The position numbers and the translations under genes were made by a program. DNA of 23,196 bases from LH-M37 sp032251315. GTDB taxonomy: Bacteria; Pseudomonadota; Gammaproteobacteria; SZUA-229. Shown here piece by piece: positions 8,162 through 17,381 of this stretch; the stretch's first letter is position 1; every line of letters starts with the position of its first letter. The notes under the pieces are model-generated. The model was not told where the DNA came from, did no database searches, and was given only the letters and a program-made list of their open reading frames with translations. The DNA is taken from NCBI GenBank assembly GCA_032251315.1, contig JAVVEE010000044.1, positions 1 to 23,196 on the forward strand, read 5' to 3'.

Positions 8162-9025
8162 TTATTTGATTTTTCTAAGAATACCGTCCAGCTCATCCAG
8201 ACTGTTGTAGCCGATCTCAATGGTGCCTTTGCCCTTCGGCTTCTGCCTGATCTGCACCACCGCACCCAGTCGCTCGGAAAGGTCAGTTTCGAGCAGACCG
8301 ATATCCGGATCCTTTTTCACGCTCGCGGGTTTGGCTGGCGGATTCAGGGTCCGGCGCACCAGGCTTTCGGTCTCGCGCACCGACAATCCCTTTTTCGCCA
8401 CCTGGCGTGCCAGCGTGCTCTGGGAATTGCCGCTGATGCCTAATAGCGCTCGCGCATGGCCCATTTCTATCGCGCGTCGATTCAGCAGCTCTTTTACATC
8501 GGCATTCAAATCCTGCAGGCGCAGCAGATTGCTCACCGCCGCCCTGGAGCGACCGACGCTTTCGGCCACCTGTTGATGGGTCATTTCAAATTCATTCATC
8601 AGCCGCATCAAAGCGGTCGATTCTTCCAGGGGATTCAGATTTTCGCGCTGGATATTTTCGATCAGCGAAACCGCCGCGGCGGTCTGGTCGTCAAAATGCT
8701 TGATCACCGCAGGGATCTTATCCAGCCCGGCCAGCTGCGAAGCCCGCCAGCGGCGCTCACCGGCCACAATTTCATAACGCCCACCGGTGGTTTCGCGCAG
8801 CACAATGGGCTGCACCACGCCCTGGGTGCCGATCGAGTCGGCCAGCTCCTGCAGCGACTCTTCATCAAAATGCGTGCGTGGTTGCCAGGGGCCGCGCTGA
8901 ATCAGGTCGACATCGACCTCTCTCAGCTCATCATCACGTTGCGCTGCGGTCATCGCTTCCACCGTCTCACTGCCGCTCAGCAGTGAATTCAATCCTCGAC
9001 CTAATCCTCTTTTCTTTGTTGCCAT
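8162..9025 (-). CDS. parB: ParB chromosome-partitioning protein
   Basis: CTPase/DNA clamp that loads at parS sites near the origin and spreads along DNA to help segregate chromosomes together with ParA. The 287 residues show the order expected: an MATKKRGLGRGLNSLL start (the ParA-contacting N-terminus), the CTP-binding motif GERRWRA at 89-95, ENIQRENLNPLEE at 123-135, and the helix-turn-helix HQQVAESVGRSRAAVSNLLR at 150-169. The C-terminal dimerisation segment covers about 240-287. Transcribed with parA 42 bases upstream. I searched for CACGTG-centred parS sites and found no convincing one in this window. Confidence 0.97.
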   Translation of the reverse strand: MATKKRGLGRGLNSLLSGSETVEAMTAAQRDDELREVDVDLIQRGPWQPRTHFDEESLQELADSIGTQGVVQPIVLRETTGGRYEIVAGERRWRASQLAGLDKIPAVIKHFDDQTAAAVSLIENIQRENLNPLEESTALMRLMNEFEMTHQQVAESVGRSRAAVSNLLRLQDLNADVKELLNRRAIEMGHARALLGISGNSQSTLARQVAKKGLSVRETESLVRRTLNPPAKPASVKKDPDIGLLETDLSERLGAVVQIRQKPKGKGTIEIGYNSLDELDGILRKIK

Positions 9026-9067
9026 AATCTCTTTATTTTCTTTGGTAAGCGTTTATTCCGGGCTATC

Positions 9068-9859
9068 TTATGAGACCGCTCTGGCCTGGGGCTCTGCACT
9101 CTTGCGGCGCAGCATTTCACCCGCCAACGCCAGGTAGGCCAGCGCGCCGGTGGAGGTTTTTTCGTAGAGCAGGGCAGGCAGGCCGTAACTGGGCGCTTCC
9201 GCCAGACGCACATTGCGCGGCACGATGGTGCGATAGACCTTCTCGCCAAAATGCTCCAGCAGCTGGTCGGAGACATCTTTGGCCAGGGTATTGCGCGGAT
9301 CAAACATGGTGCGCAACAGCCCTTCGACCTGCAAATGCGGATTCACCGAAGCACGCACCTGATTGATGGTGTCCATCAGTGCAGTCAGCCCTTCCAGCGC
9401 GTAATACTCGCACTGCATGGGAATGATTACCCCGTCCGACGCTACCAGCGCATTCAGGGTCAGCATGTTCAGCGCCGGCGGACAGTCGATCAGCACATAG
9501 TCATAATCATTCTTGATCGAGGCGATGACATCCTTCAGACGGTTCTCCGCGTTGTTGCTGCGCATCAGCTCAACCTCGGCAGCGGTCAGGTCGGCATTGG
9601 AGGGCAGCAGGTCGATGCCGATTTTCTCCAGGTGCAGCACGCAGCTGTGCGCATCCAGACCCGAGAGCAGAACGTCGCAGAAGGTCTGCTCCAGCGCATG
9701 CTTGTCCACACCCACGCCCATGGTGGCGTTGCCCTGCGGATCGAGGTCAATAAGCAGAACCTTACGCCGGGTTGCCGCCAGCGATGCCGCCAGATTAACG
9801 CTGGTCGTGGTCTTGCCGACGCCGCCCTTCTGATTTGCCAGTGATAGTACTTGCACCAT
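9068..9859 (-). CDS. parA: ParA chromosome-partitioning ATPase
   Basis: Deviant Walker ATPase of the Soj/ParA type that forms gradients on the nucleoid and moves ParB-parS complexes. The 263 residues begin MVQVLSLANQKGGVGKTTT, with the deviant Walker A box KGGVGKTT at 11-18 carrying the signature first lysine. Walker B-like LLIDLDPQGN is at about 35-44, and DYVLIDCPPALNMLTLNAL follows near 120. The protein lacks the N-terminal HTH of plasmid type Ia ParA proteins, so it is the short chromosomal form. It follows rsmG after 16 bases. Confidence 0.97.
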   Translation of the reverse strand: MVQVLSLANQKGGVGKTTTSVNLAASLAATRRKVLLIDLDPQGNATMGVGVDKHALEQTFCDVLLSGLDAHSCVLHLEKIGIDLLPSNADLTAAEVELMRSNNAENRLKDVIASIKNDYDYVLIDCPPALNMLTLNALVASDGVIIPMQCEYYALEGLTALMDTINQVRASVNPHLQVEGLLRTMFDPRNTLAKDVSDQLLEHFGEKVYRTIVPRNVRLAEAPSYGLPALLYEKTSTGALAYLALAGEMLRRKSAEPQARAVS

Positions 9860-9875
9860 AATTTAAGCCATAGAG

Positions 9876-10499
9876 CTAAGTTGCTCTTATAATTTCCAGC
9901 AGATGCCGTTCCGCATCCAGTCCATATACATTTAATGAGTGTGCCTGCTTCAAACGGTAGCCCGGCACATCGATACTTTCATCCCGCTTACCCTGCATCA
10001 CCAGAATCCGCGTTCCCGGCTGCTGCAAATGCGCCGTGGAGGCCAGAATAATCCGGGTATCCGCATAGGCGCGAGCAATAACAGCGTCAAAGTATAGCTC
10101 AGGCCGGTAATCTTCGACACGCTGATTCACGATTTGAACATTATCCAGCTGCAGAACCATTCTGGCCTGATTGAGAAACCGCGTTTTTTTGCCGTTGCTG
10201 TCGATCAGTACAAACTCAACTTCCGGGCAGGCGAGCGCGAGCGGAATGCCCGGCAAACCGGCGCCGCTGCCCACATCCGCGACCCGGCACACGCCGACAA
10301 AAGGCAGCACGGCCATGCTGTCGAGCAGATGCTTGCTGACCATTTCCGCCGGATCGCGCACCGCAGTCAAATTAAAGGCCCTGTTCCACTTAACCATCAA
10401 CTCCAGATAGTCGATCAGGCGGGGCGGCACGGAAGCGGGCAGATCCAGCGCCATTTTTTCGAGGCCGGTTTCGAGCTGATGCAGTAGTTGAGTGTTCAC
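9876..10499 (-). CDS. rsmG: RsmG, 16S rRNA m7G527 methyltransferase
   Basis: Uses S-adenosylmethionine to methylate N7 of G527 in 16S rRNA (formerly GidB). Within 207 residues the conserved KWNRAFNLTAVRDP is at 37-50, the SAM-binding loop VGSGAGLPGIPLA at 76-88, and the C-terminal LKQAHSLNVYGLD follows. The start is GTG at 10499; no in-frame ATG nearby fits the family N-terminus. It follows mnmG by 12 bases, which indicates one transcript. Confidence 0.96.
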   Translation of the reverse strand: MNTQLLHQLETGLEKMALDLPASVPPRLIDYLELMVKWNRAFNLTAVRDPAEMVSKHLLDSMAVLPFVGVCRVADVGSGAGLPGIPLALACPEVEFVLIDSNGKKTRFLNQARMVLQLDNVQIVNQRVEDYRPELYFDAVIARAYADTRIILASTAHLQQPGTRILVMQGKRDESIDVPGYRLKQAHSLNVYGLDAERHLLEIIRAT

Positions 10500-10511
10500 G
10501 GGGCGGGACGC

Positions 10512-12419
10512 TTATTGCGCCTTGTTCTTCTTGAGGTGCACCATCAGCAGCGAAATCGCCGCCGGCGTCATGCCCGGTATGCGCCCCGCCTGGCCGATGG
10601 TCTCCGGGCGCTGCTCGCTCAGCTTCAGACAGATTTCGTTCGACAGGCCCCGCACTGCGCTGTAATCAAGCACCAGCGGTAGCCGGGTTTTTTCGTGTTT
10701 CAGGGTTTTATCGATCTCCGACTGCTGGCGCGTGAGATAACCTTCGTACTTGGCCTGAATTTCCACCTGTTCGATGATTTTGTCAGCCTGTTCGCAGAGG
10801 ATGTCATCATTGATCTCTGCCGGGCCGATCGCCGCCACCAGGCTGGCGTAATTGATCTCGGGGCGGCGCAACAGATCCGCCGCCTTGTAGTCACGGCTGA
10901 AGGGCTTGCCGGTGAGTTTCGCCAGCTCAATCCCTTCCGCAGAATCGGGCTGGATCACTTTCACAGACAATCGCTGCTTTTCGGCCTCAATCGCTTCACG
11001 TTTGCTGCAGAAGAGACGCCAATAGTCATCATCAATCAGCCCCATCTCATGCGCCACCGGCGTCAGGCGCAGGTCGGCATTGTCTTCGCGCAGAATCAGC
11101 CGGTATTCGGCGCGGCTGGTAAACATGCGGTAGGGCTCCAGGGTACCGCAGGTGATCAGGTCATCCACCAGCACGCCGATATAGGCTTCATCCCGGCGCG
11201 GTGTCCAGGGGGCTTTTTCCTGTACCTGGCGCGCGGCATTGATGGCGGCGAGCAGACCCTGCGCAGCCGCCTCTTCATAACCGGTGGTGCCGTTAATCTG
11301 GCCGGCGAAAAACAGGCCGTTGATGAACTTGGTTTCCAGCGTGGCTTTTAGGTCGCGCGGGTCGAAAAAGTCATATTCGATGGCATAGCCGGGACGTGTG
11401 ATGTGTGCGTTTTCAAAGCCCTTGATCGAGCGCACCAGCGCCAGCTGCATATCAAAGGGCAGGCTGGTGGAGATGCCGTTGGGATAGATCTCGTTGGTGG
11501 TCAGCCCTTCCGGCTCGATGAAGATCTGGTGCGAATCCTTGTCGGCAAACCGCACCACCTTGTCTTCGATGGAGGGGCAGTAGCGCGGGCCGATGCCTTC
11601 AATCGTGCCGCTGTACATGGGCGAACGGTGCAGCCCGGCGCGGATAATATCGTGGGTCTGCGCATTGGTATGGGTAATGTGGCAGCTCACCTGCCGGGGG
11701 TGATCCTGCGCTTTGCCGGTGAGCGAAAAAACCGGCACCGGATCATCGCCCGGCTGCGCCGCCAACTGTGAATAGTCGATGCTGCGGCCATCAATGCGCG
11801 GCGGGGTGCCGGTTTTCAGGCGGCTGACGCGAAAAGGCAGATCACGCAGGCGCTGCGACAGCGCAATCGAGGGCGGATCGCCGGCCCGGCCGCCCGAATA
11901 GTTGGATTCGCCGATGTGAATCTTGCCGCCGAGGAAGGTGCCCACGGTCAGCACCACCACCTTGGCGCTGAATTTGAGCCCCATCTGGGTGATCACGCCG
12001 GTGACCTGTTCCGCGCCGGCCACGTTTTCCACGATCAGGTCGTCCACCGCCTGCTGGAAGATGGAAAGATTGGGCTGGTTTTCCAGCGCCTCGCGCACCG
12101 CCGCCTTATACAGGACGCGATCGGCCTGCGCGCGAGTGGCCCGCACCGCCGGGCCCTTGCGGCTGTTGAGCACGCGAAACTGAATGCCGCCTTTGTCCGC
12201 GGCGCGGGCCATGATGCCGCCCATGGCATCGATCTCTTTCACCAGATGCCCCTTGCCGATGCCGCCGATTGCCGGGTTACAGCTCATCTGCCCCAGCGTC
12301 TCGATGTTGTGCGTCAGCAACAGCGTTTTCACGCCCATGCGCGCCGCCGCCAGCGCGGCCTCGGTGCCGGCATGGCCGCCACCGATCACAATTACATCAA
12401 AGGATTCTGTATAAAACAT
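10512..12419 (-). CDS. mnmG: MnmG, tRNA uridine-5-carboxymethylaminomethyl modification enzyme
   Basis: FAD-dependent enzyme (GidA) that, with MnmE, installs the cmnm5 group on U34 of certain tRNAs. The 635-residue protein from the ATG at 12419 starts MFYTESFDVIVIGGGHAG, with the FAD loop GGGHAG at 13-18, NPAIGGIGKGHLVKEIDAMGG at 48-68, catalytic C47 and C281 (in GPRYCPSIEDK), and a complete C-terminal helical domain ending near GQAGRIPGMTPAAISLL. The frame stays open for 18 more codons upstream, but that extension has no family resemblance, and ATG 12419 matches the E. coli start. mnmE is not next door as it is in many relatives; soeA lies divergently upstream. Confidence 0.97.
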   Translation of the reverse strand: MFYTESFDVIVIGGGHAGTEAALAAARMGVKTLLLTHNIETLGQMSCNPAIGGIGKGHLVKEIDAMGGIMARAADKGGIQFRVLNSRKGPAVRATRAQADRVLYKAAVREALENQPNLSIFQQAVDDLIVENVAGAEQVTGVITQMGLKFSAKVVVLTVGTFLGGKIHIGESNYSGGRAGDPPSIALSQRLRDLPFRVSRLKTGTPPRIDGRSIDYSQLAAQPGDDPVPVFSLTGKAQDHPRQVSCHITHTNAQTHDIIRAGLHRSPMYSGTIEGIGPRYCPSIEDKVVRFADKDSHQIFIEPEGLTTNEIYPNGISTSLPFDMQLALVRSIKGFENAHITRPGYAIEYDFFDPRDLKATLETKFINGLFFAGQINGTTGYEEAAAQGLLAAINAARQVQEKAPWTPRRDEAYIGVLVDDLITCGTLEPYRMFTSRAEYRLILREDNADLRLTPVAHEMGLIDDDYWRLFCSKREAIEAEKQRLSVKVIQPDSAEGIELAKLTGKPFSRDYKAADLLRRPEINYASLVAAIGPAEINDDILCEQADKIIEQVEIQAKYEGYLTRQQSEIDKTLKHEKTRLPLVLDYSAVRGLSNEICLKLSEQRPETIGQAGRIPGMTPAAISLLMVHLKKNKAQ

Positions 12420-12704
12420 GGTTACTATTTTTCGACTGCCTGAACTTCGCGGGAACCGCACATTATAAAACAATTACGCCGCACAAACGAACAGCTCGTC
12501 TTAATACTGACTAATGGCGGCAATTTAGACGCTGTATATCTTCGCTTCAATCCCTTAAACTTCCGCTGCGGTTATTTACCCTGTAATTTGACATTGAATA
12601 TTAGTGGTTAATAACTATTTATATGCCCTACAGTTTTTCTGATTGGCCTTTTCGGGCCATTTTCGGCTAAATAGGCTCCCTGGTTTTATACAATAGGAAA
12701 TTTA
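12420..12704. other. Divergent intergenic region mnmG / soeA
   Basis: This 285-base gap should hold promoters for both directions. A TTGACA box at 12588-12593 faces soeA, but no convincing -10 lies 16-18 bases on, so I rate it weak. A 5-bp hairpin TGGCC/GGCCA at 12644-12659 followed by TTTT lies in the presumed soeA leader. I looked for clustered DnaA boxes, since mnmG often neighbours the origin, and found none. The last 30 bases hold TAGGAAATTTA, the probable soeA ribosome-binding site. Confidence 0.5.
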
Positions 12705-15614
12705 ATGTCTGCACCCGTGCATAATCCCTTTTCAACCACCGTTGACGACAACAGTCAGATCGAGGTTAAAAACACCACCTGCTACATGTGTGCCTGCCGC
12801 TGCGGCATTCGCGTCACCGTACGCAACGGTGAAGTTCGTTACATTCAGGGCAACCCCGAGCACCCGCTCAACAAGGGCGTGATCTGTGCCAAGGGCGCCT
12901 CCGGCATTATGAAACAGTACTCGCCGGGGCGGCTGACCAAACCACTGATGCGCAAGCCCGGCAGCGATCGCGGCGACAACGAATTCGAAGAGATCAGCTG
13001 GGAGAAAGCCTTTTCCGTGCTGGAAGAGCGCCTGGGCGAAATACGCGCCACCGACCCGAAAAAGTTCGCCCTGTTCACCGGCCGTGACCAGATGCAGGCC
13101 CTGACCGGCCTGTTTTCCAAGCAGTTCGGCACCCCCAACTACGCCGCCCACGGCGGGCTGTGTTCGGTGAACATGGCCGCAGGCATGATATACACTATCG
13201 GCGGCTCCTTCTGGGAGTTCGGCGGCCCCGATCTCGAACGCGCCAAACTTTTCGTCATGATCGGCACCGCCGAGGATCACCATTCCAACCCGATGAAAAT
13301 CGCGCTGTCGAAATTCAAGCGCCAGGGTGGCCGTTTTATCGCCATCAACCCGGTGCGCAGCGGTTATGCGGCTATCGCCGATGAATGGATTCCCATCAAA
13401 CCCGGCACCGACGGCGCGCTGTTTCTGGCGCTGACCAACGAGATTATCAGCCAGGGCCTGTATGACCGTGATTTTGTCATCAACCAGACCAACTCGGCTG
13501 AACTGGTGAACATGGACGAAAGCTCCAGTGAATACGGCATGTTTGTGCGTTTCGAGGTGCCGAAAGAAGAGGGCTGTTTCGACGCGCAGAACAAGCTTTG
13601 GTGGGATCGCGAGCTCAACAAGCCGATTTCAATGCATACCTCCGGCTCCGACCCCTATCTACTGGGCGAGTTCGAACTGGAAGATGGCACGCCGGTAAAA
13701 CCCGCCTTCCAACTGCTGGTGGACCGCGTGCAGGACTACACCGCCGAATGGGCGGCGGGCATCACCGGCATTCCCGCCGAGACCATCCGCCGCCTGGCGC
13801 ACGAGATGGGCATCACCGCCCGCGATGAAAAAATCGAACTGCCTATCGCCTGGACGGACACCTGGGGCAACGAGCACGACCGCGTTACCGGCAACCCGGT
13901 GGCCTTCCATGCCATGCGCGGGCTGGCGGCACATTCCAACGGTTTCCAGACCATTCGCGCCATGTCTATATTAATGAGTATTCTGGGCACCATTGACCGC
14001 CCCGGCGGTTTCCGCCACAAGGCGCCGTTCCCGCGCCCGATTCCGCCCTGCGCTAAAACCCCCACCAGCTGGGACGATATCCAGCCCAACACACCCCTGA
14101 ATGGCATGCCGCTGGGCTGGCCCGCCGATCCCGATGACCTGTTCGTCGATGAAAAGGGTGGCCCGATCCGCATCGACAAGGCCTTTTCCTGGGAGCATCC
14201 GCTCTCCGTGCACGGCCTGATGCACAATGTCATCACCAATGCCTGGCGCGGCGACCCCTACAAGATCGACACCCTGCTCATCTTCATGTCCAACATGGCC
14301 TGGAATTCGACCATGAATACCCAGGAAGTGCGCAAGATGCTCAACGACAAGGATGACGACGGCGAATACAAAATCCCGTTCCTGGTGGTATGCGACGCCT
14401 TTCAGTCGGAGACCGTGGCCTTTGCCGATCTGGTGCTGCCCGACACCACCTATCTCGAGCGTCACGATGTAATGTCGATGCTGGATCGCCCCATTTCAGA
14501 ATTCGATGGCCCGGTCGATTCGGTGCGCATCCCGGTGGTGCCGCCTACCGGCGAGTGCAAGCCTTTCCAGGAGGTGCTGATCGAGCTGGGCTCGCGCCTG
14601 AAACTGCCGGCCTTTGTGAATGACGACGGCAGCCGCAAGTTCCGCGACTACCCCGACTTCGTGGTCAACTATGAAACCGCGCCCGGCTCGGGCATCGGCT
14701 TCCTCGCCGGCTGGCGGGGCAAGGGCGGGGAGAAATTCCTCAAGGGCGAACCCAACCCGAAACAGTGGGAGCTGTACGAAAAGAACAACTGCGTGTTCCA
14801 GTACGAACTGCCCAAATCCTACCAGTACATGCGCAACTGGAATCAGGGCTATCTGGAATGGGCCAAACGCCACAGCCTGACCCGCTATGCCGAGCCCATC
14901 AACATTCATATCTATTCCGAAGTGTTGCAGAAATTCCGTTCCGCCGCAGAGGGTCGCTTCGATGGCAAGCAACCGCCCGATCATCTGCGCGAACGCATCG
15001 CCACCCATTTTGATCCGCTGCCTTTCTATTCGGATCCACTGGAGTCTGAGCACACCGATCTGCGCAAATACCCGCTCAACGCCATCACCCAGCGACCCAT
15101 GGCGATGTACCATTCCTGGGATTCGCAAAATGCCTGGCTGCGTCAGATTCATGCCCACAATCACCTGCACGTGAACACCAAGACCGCGCGCGCCGCCAAT
15201 ATCGAAGATGGTGCCTGGATGTGGGTCGAGTCGATGCACGGCAAAGTGCGCTGCATGTGTCGCCACTCCGAAACGGTGGAGCCGGGAACCGTCTGGACCT
15301 GGAATGCCATCGGCAAGGCCTCGGGCACCTGGGGCCTGAGCGAGAACGCCAACGAATCGAAAAAGGGCTTTCTGCTCAACCACCTGATCAGCGAAGAGTT
15401 GCCGGCGCATAAAGCCGGTGATCATATCTCCAACTCCGACCCGGTTACCGGTCAGGCCGGCTGGTACGATGTGCGTGTACGCATCTATCCCGCGGACCCC
15501 TCCGAACCCAAGGTGACCAGCCCGCAATTCGCGCCCATTCCGACCGCACCCGGCTCGAAGAAATTCGGCTCACACTGGCTGAAATACTTTGCCGGCAAGA
15601 AGGTAGACAAATGA
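12705..15614 (+). CDS. soeA: Molybdopterin oxidoreductase catalytic subunit, SoeA-like sulfite dehydrogenase
   Basis: Member of the DMSO-reductase molybdoenzyme family with bis-MGD cofactor and one [4Fe-4S] cluster; probably oxidises sulfite to sulfate on the cytoplasmic side. Cluster ligands are C26, C29, C33 and C61 (CYMCACRCG...VICAKG); C31 is an extra cysteine inside the motif. C153 in AHGGLCSVNMAAG is the likely molybdenum ligand. There is no twin-arginine signal, so the subunit should stay in the cytoplasm, as described for SoeA of Allochromatium vinosum and unlike periplasmic Psr or Phs enzymes. Length 969 fits my recollection of SoeA. A four-cluster SoeB-like and a DmsC-like gene follow, the SoeABC gene order. 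A related reductase (polysulfide, thiosulfate or DMSO) cannot be excluded from sequence alone. Confidence 0.8.
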   Translation: MSAPVHNPFSTTVDDNSQIEVKNTTCYMCACRCGIRVTVRNGEVRYIQGNPEHPLNKGVICAKGASGIMKQYSPGRLTKPLMRKPGSDRGDNEFEEISWEKAFSVLEERLGEIRATDPKKFALFTGRDQMQALTGLFSKQFGTPNYAAHGGLCSVNMAAGMIYTIGGSFWEFGGPDLERAKLFVMIGTAEDHHSNPMKIALSKFKRQGGRFIAINPVRSGYAAIADEWIPIKPGTDGALFLALTNEIISQGLYDRDFVINQTNSAELVNMDESSSEYGMFVRFEVPKEEGCFDAQNKLWWDRELNKPISMHTSGSDPYLLGEFELEDGTPVKPAFQLLVDRVQDYTAEWAAGITGIPAETIRRLAHEMGITARDEKIELPIAWTDTWGNEHDRVTGNPVAFHAMRGLAAHSNGFQTIRAMSILMSILGTIDRPGGFRHKAPFPRPIPPCAKTPTSWDDIQPNTPLNGMPLGWPADPDDLFVDEKGGPIRIDKAFSWEHPLSVHGLMHNVITNAWRGDPYKIDTLLIFMSNMAWNSTMNTQEVRKMLNDKDDDGEYKIPFLVVCDAFQSETVAFADLVLPDTTYLERHDVMSMLDRPISEFDGPVDSVRIPVVPPTGECKPFQEVLIELGSRLKLPAFVNDDGSRKFRDYPDFVVNYETAPGSGIGFLAGWRGKGGEKFLKGEPNPKQWELYEKNNCVFQYELPKSYQYMRNWNQGYLEWAKRHSLTRYAEPINIHIYSEVLQKFRSAAEGRFDGKQPPDHLRERIATHFDPLPFYSDPLESEHTDLRKYPLNAITQRPMAMYHSWDSQNAWLRQIHAHNHLHVNTKTARAANIEDGAWMWVESMHGKVRCMCRHSETVEPGTVWTWNAIGKASGTWGLSENANESKKGFLLNHLISEELPAHKAGDHISNSDPVTGQAGWYDVRVRIYPADPSEPKVTSPQFAPIPTAPGSKKFGSHWLKYFAGKKVDK

Positions 15615-16342
15615 AGCAACTCGCCCTGATTATCGATCTCAACGTCTGCGTCGGCTGTCACGCCTGCGTCACCAGCTGCAAGGAGTGGAACACCTCCGGC
15701 AGCGCCGGCTCAATGTCCGATTTCAATCCCTATGAGGAAGACCCCACCGGCACCTTTTTCAACCGTGTGCAGTCTTTTGAGATCGGCACTTTCCCCGAAA
15801 CCGAAATCGTGCATTTTCCCAAAAGCTGCCTGCACTGCGAAGAGCCGCCCTGCGTACCGGTGTGCCCGACCGGTGCCAGTTATAAACGTGAAGAAGACGG
15901 CATTGTACTGGTTGATTACGACAAATGCATCGGCTGCAAATACTGCTCGTGGGCCTGTCCCTACGGCGCACGCGAGCTGGATGAAAACCAGAAGGTCATG
16001 AAAAAATGTACCCTCTGTGTCGACCGCATATACGACGAAACCCTGCCGGAATCGGAACGCAAACCGGCCTGCGTGCTGGCGTGTCCCACCAGTGCACGCC
16101 TGTTCGGTGATGTTAAAAATCCTGACTCTGAAGTTTCGATCACCATCCGTGAAAATGGCGGCTATCAGCTGATGCCGGAGTGGGGCACCAAGCCGGCAAA
16201 CCATTATCTGCCGCGACGCAAAACCCGCATGACCATTCACAAGGATGAGCTGACGCGCATCGACAATCCGCTCAAGAAAGAACGTCAGCTGCCCATGCCC
16301 GATAGCGATGAGCAAACCCTTGACGATATTATGAGCTGGTAG
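15611..16342 (+). CDS. soeB: Four-cluster ferredoxin-like electron-transfer subunit, SoeB-like
   Basis: Carries electrons between the molybdenum subunit and the membrane anchor. Sixteen cysteines sit in four groups for four [4Fe-4S] clusters: C13/16/19/23, C73/76/81/85, C106/109/112/116 and C133/136/154/158, in the DmsB/PsrB/NrfC pattern. Examples are CVGCHACVTSC and CIGCKYCSWACPYGA. The start ATGA overlaps the soeA stop (15611-15614), so translation is coupled. No signal peptide is seen, consistent with a cytoplasmic complex. The tail (about 195-243) is charged and has no recognised domain. Confidence 0.85.
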   Translation: MKQLALIIDLNVCVGCHACVTSCKEWNTSGSAGSMSDFNPYEEDPTGTFFNRVQSFEIGTFPETEIVHFPKSCLHCEEPPCVPVCPTGASYKREEDGIVLVDYDKCIGCKYCSWACPYGARELDENQKVMKKCTLCVDRIYDETLPESERKPACVLACPTSARLFGDVKNPDSEVSITIRENGGYQLMPEWGTKPANHYLPRRKTRMTIHKDELTRIDNPLKKERQLPMPDSDEQTLDDIMSW

Positions 16343-16397
16343 ATTTAATAGAGACTATGTACACGCCATCTGAACTTTTTTATATCCGGACACCATT

Positions 16398-17375
16398 ATG
16401 CATCCTGCTTTTTCTGTAATTTTTCTAACCACGCTCATCGGTGCCGGTCAGGGTCTGTTCCTGGCCCTGTACACCGGTCAGCTGTATTCCGTTTTTAATC
16501 TGGTCCCGGTGCAGGATTCACAGAGCTTTTATGGTTACGGCAGTTTACTGGCGGTGATCCTGCTGGCGCTGGGTTTGCTGGCCTCGTTCTTCCACCTTGG
16601 CCATCCGGAACGCGCCTGGCGCTCCGCAGCCATGTGGCGCACCTCCTGGCTGTCGCGTGAAGTCATCGTGCTACCCACTTTCATGGGCGCGACTTTTATC
16701 TACGGCGTGATTCACTTTTTTGACATCAACCCGGTGCTGTTCACCTTCAAGGAGGTCTTCGTTGTTGACCTGTCCCTGCTGATGGGACTTTTCGCCACTG
16801 CGCTGGCCTTTCTTTTATTTCTCAGCACCGCCATGATCTACGCCTGCATCAAGTTTTTGCAGGAATGGGCCAGCCCCTTAACGGTGATCAATTACACTTT
16901 ATTAGGCGCCGCCTCCGGCTTTACCCTGGCCTCGGTATTCGCCGCCTTCACCGGCTCCGAACTGACCTCCTTCTACGCGGGCTGGGCCATCATTCTGACC
17001 GTGCTCGGTTTTATTTCCCGTAGCACCTCGCTCATACGCAACGCCCGCATCAAGCCGAAATCAACCATGGAATCGGCCATCGGCATCCGCCACTCCGCCA
17101 TCAAACAGAAATCGCGCGGCTTCACTGCCGGCTCCTACAACACCCGTGAATACTTCCACCACGCCCCGGCCTTTTTGTTCCGCAGCATCAAATGGGTTTT
17201 TCCGGTACTGGTTTTCATCCTGCCCATCATCATTTTAAGCAGCGCCATGGCCACCAACAGCTTAGCCTTGTTTGCATTCGCCTTCGCCGTTCAATACACC
17301 GGCCTACTGCTGGAACGCTGGTTCTTCTTCGCCCAGGCAAACCACCCGCAGAATCTTTATTACTCGGCTATTTAA
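16398..17375 (+). CDS. soeC: DmsC-family membrane anchor subunit, SoeC-like
   Basis: Integral membrane anchor that should pass electrons from the Fe-S subunit to the quinone pool. In 325 residues about eight hydrophobic helices can be drawn (near 5-27, 47-65, 88-108, 125-150, 162-184, 190-206, 266-284 and 288-308). The DmsC-family signature HLGHPERAWRSAAMWRTSW lies at 66-84 and runs into LSREV at 85-89. The cytosolic or periplasmic loop 207-260 is basic. It is separated from soeB by 55 bases with a GGA-type ribosome-binding site. Its stop is six bases from the convergent purU stop, so the two transcripts probably overlap. DmsC-type rather than NrfD-type anchor is what SoeC is reported to be. 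Confidence 0.82.
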   Translation: MHPAFSVIFLTTLIGAGQGLFLALYTGQLYSVFNLVPVQDSQSFYGYGSLLAVILLALGLLASFFHLGHPERAWRSAAMWRTSWLSREVIVLPTFMGATFIYGVIHFFDINPVLFTFKEVFVVDLSLLMGLFATALAFLLFLSTAMIYACIKFLQEWASPLTVINYTLLGAASGFTLASVFAAFTGSELTSFYAGWAIILTVLGFISRSTSLIRNARIKPKSTMESAIGIRHSAIKQKSRGFTAGSYNTREYFHHAPAFLFRSIKWVFPVLVFILPIIILSSAMATNSLALFAFAFAVQYTGLLLERWFFFAQANHPQNLYYSAI

Positions 17376-17381
17376 AGGCGC

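Noticed and set aside
12420..12704. Chromosomal origin next to mnmG
   Set aside because: No cluster of DnaA boxes and no AT-rich repeated 13-mers were seen.
15164..15178. parS-like CACGTGAACA in soeA
   Set aside because: One half-site only; the left half does not match.
14496..15527. 343-codon open frame on the strand opposite soeA
   Set aside because: It lies wholly antisense to a well-supported molybdoenzyme gene with clear motifs; long antisense frames are common opposite GC-rich genes.
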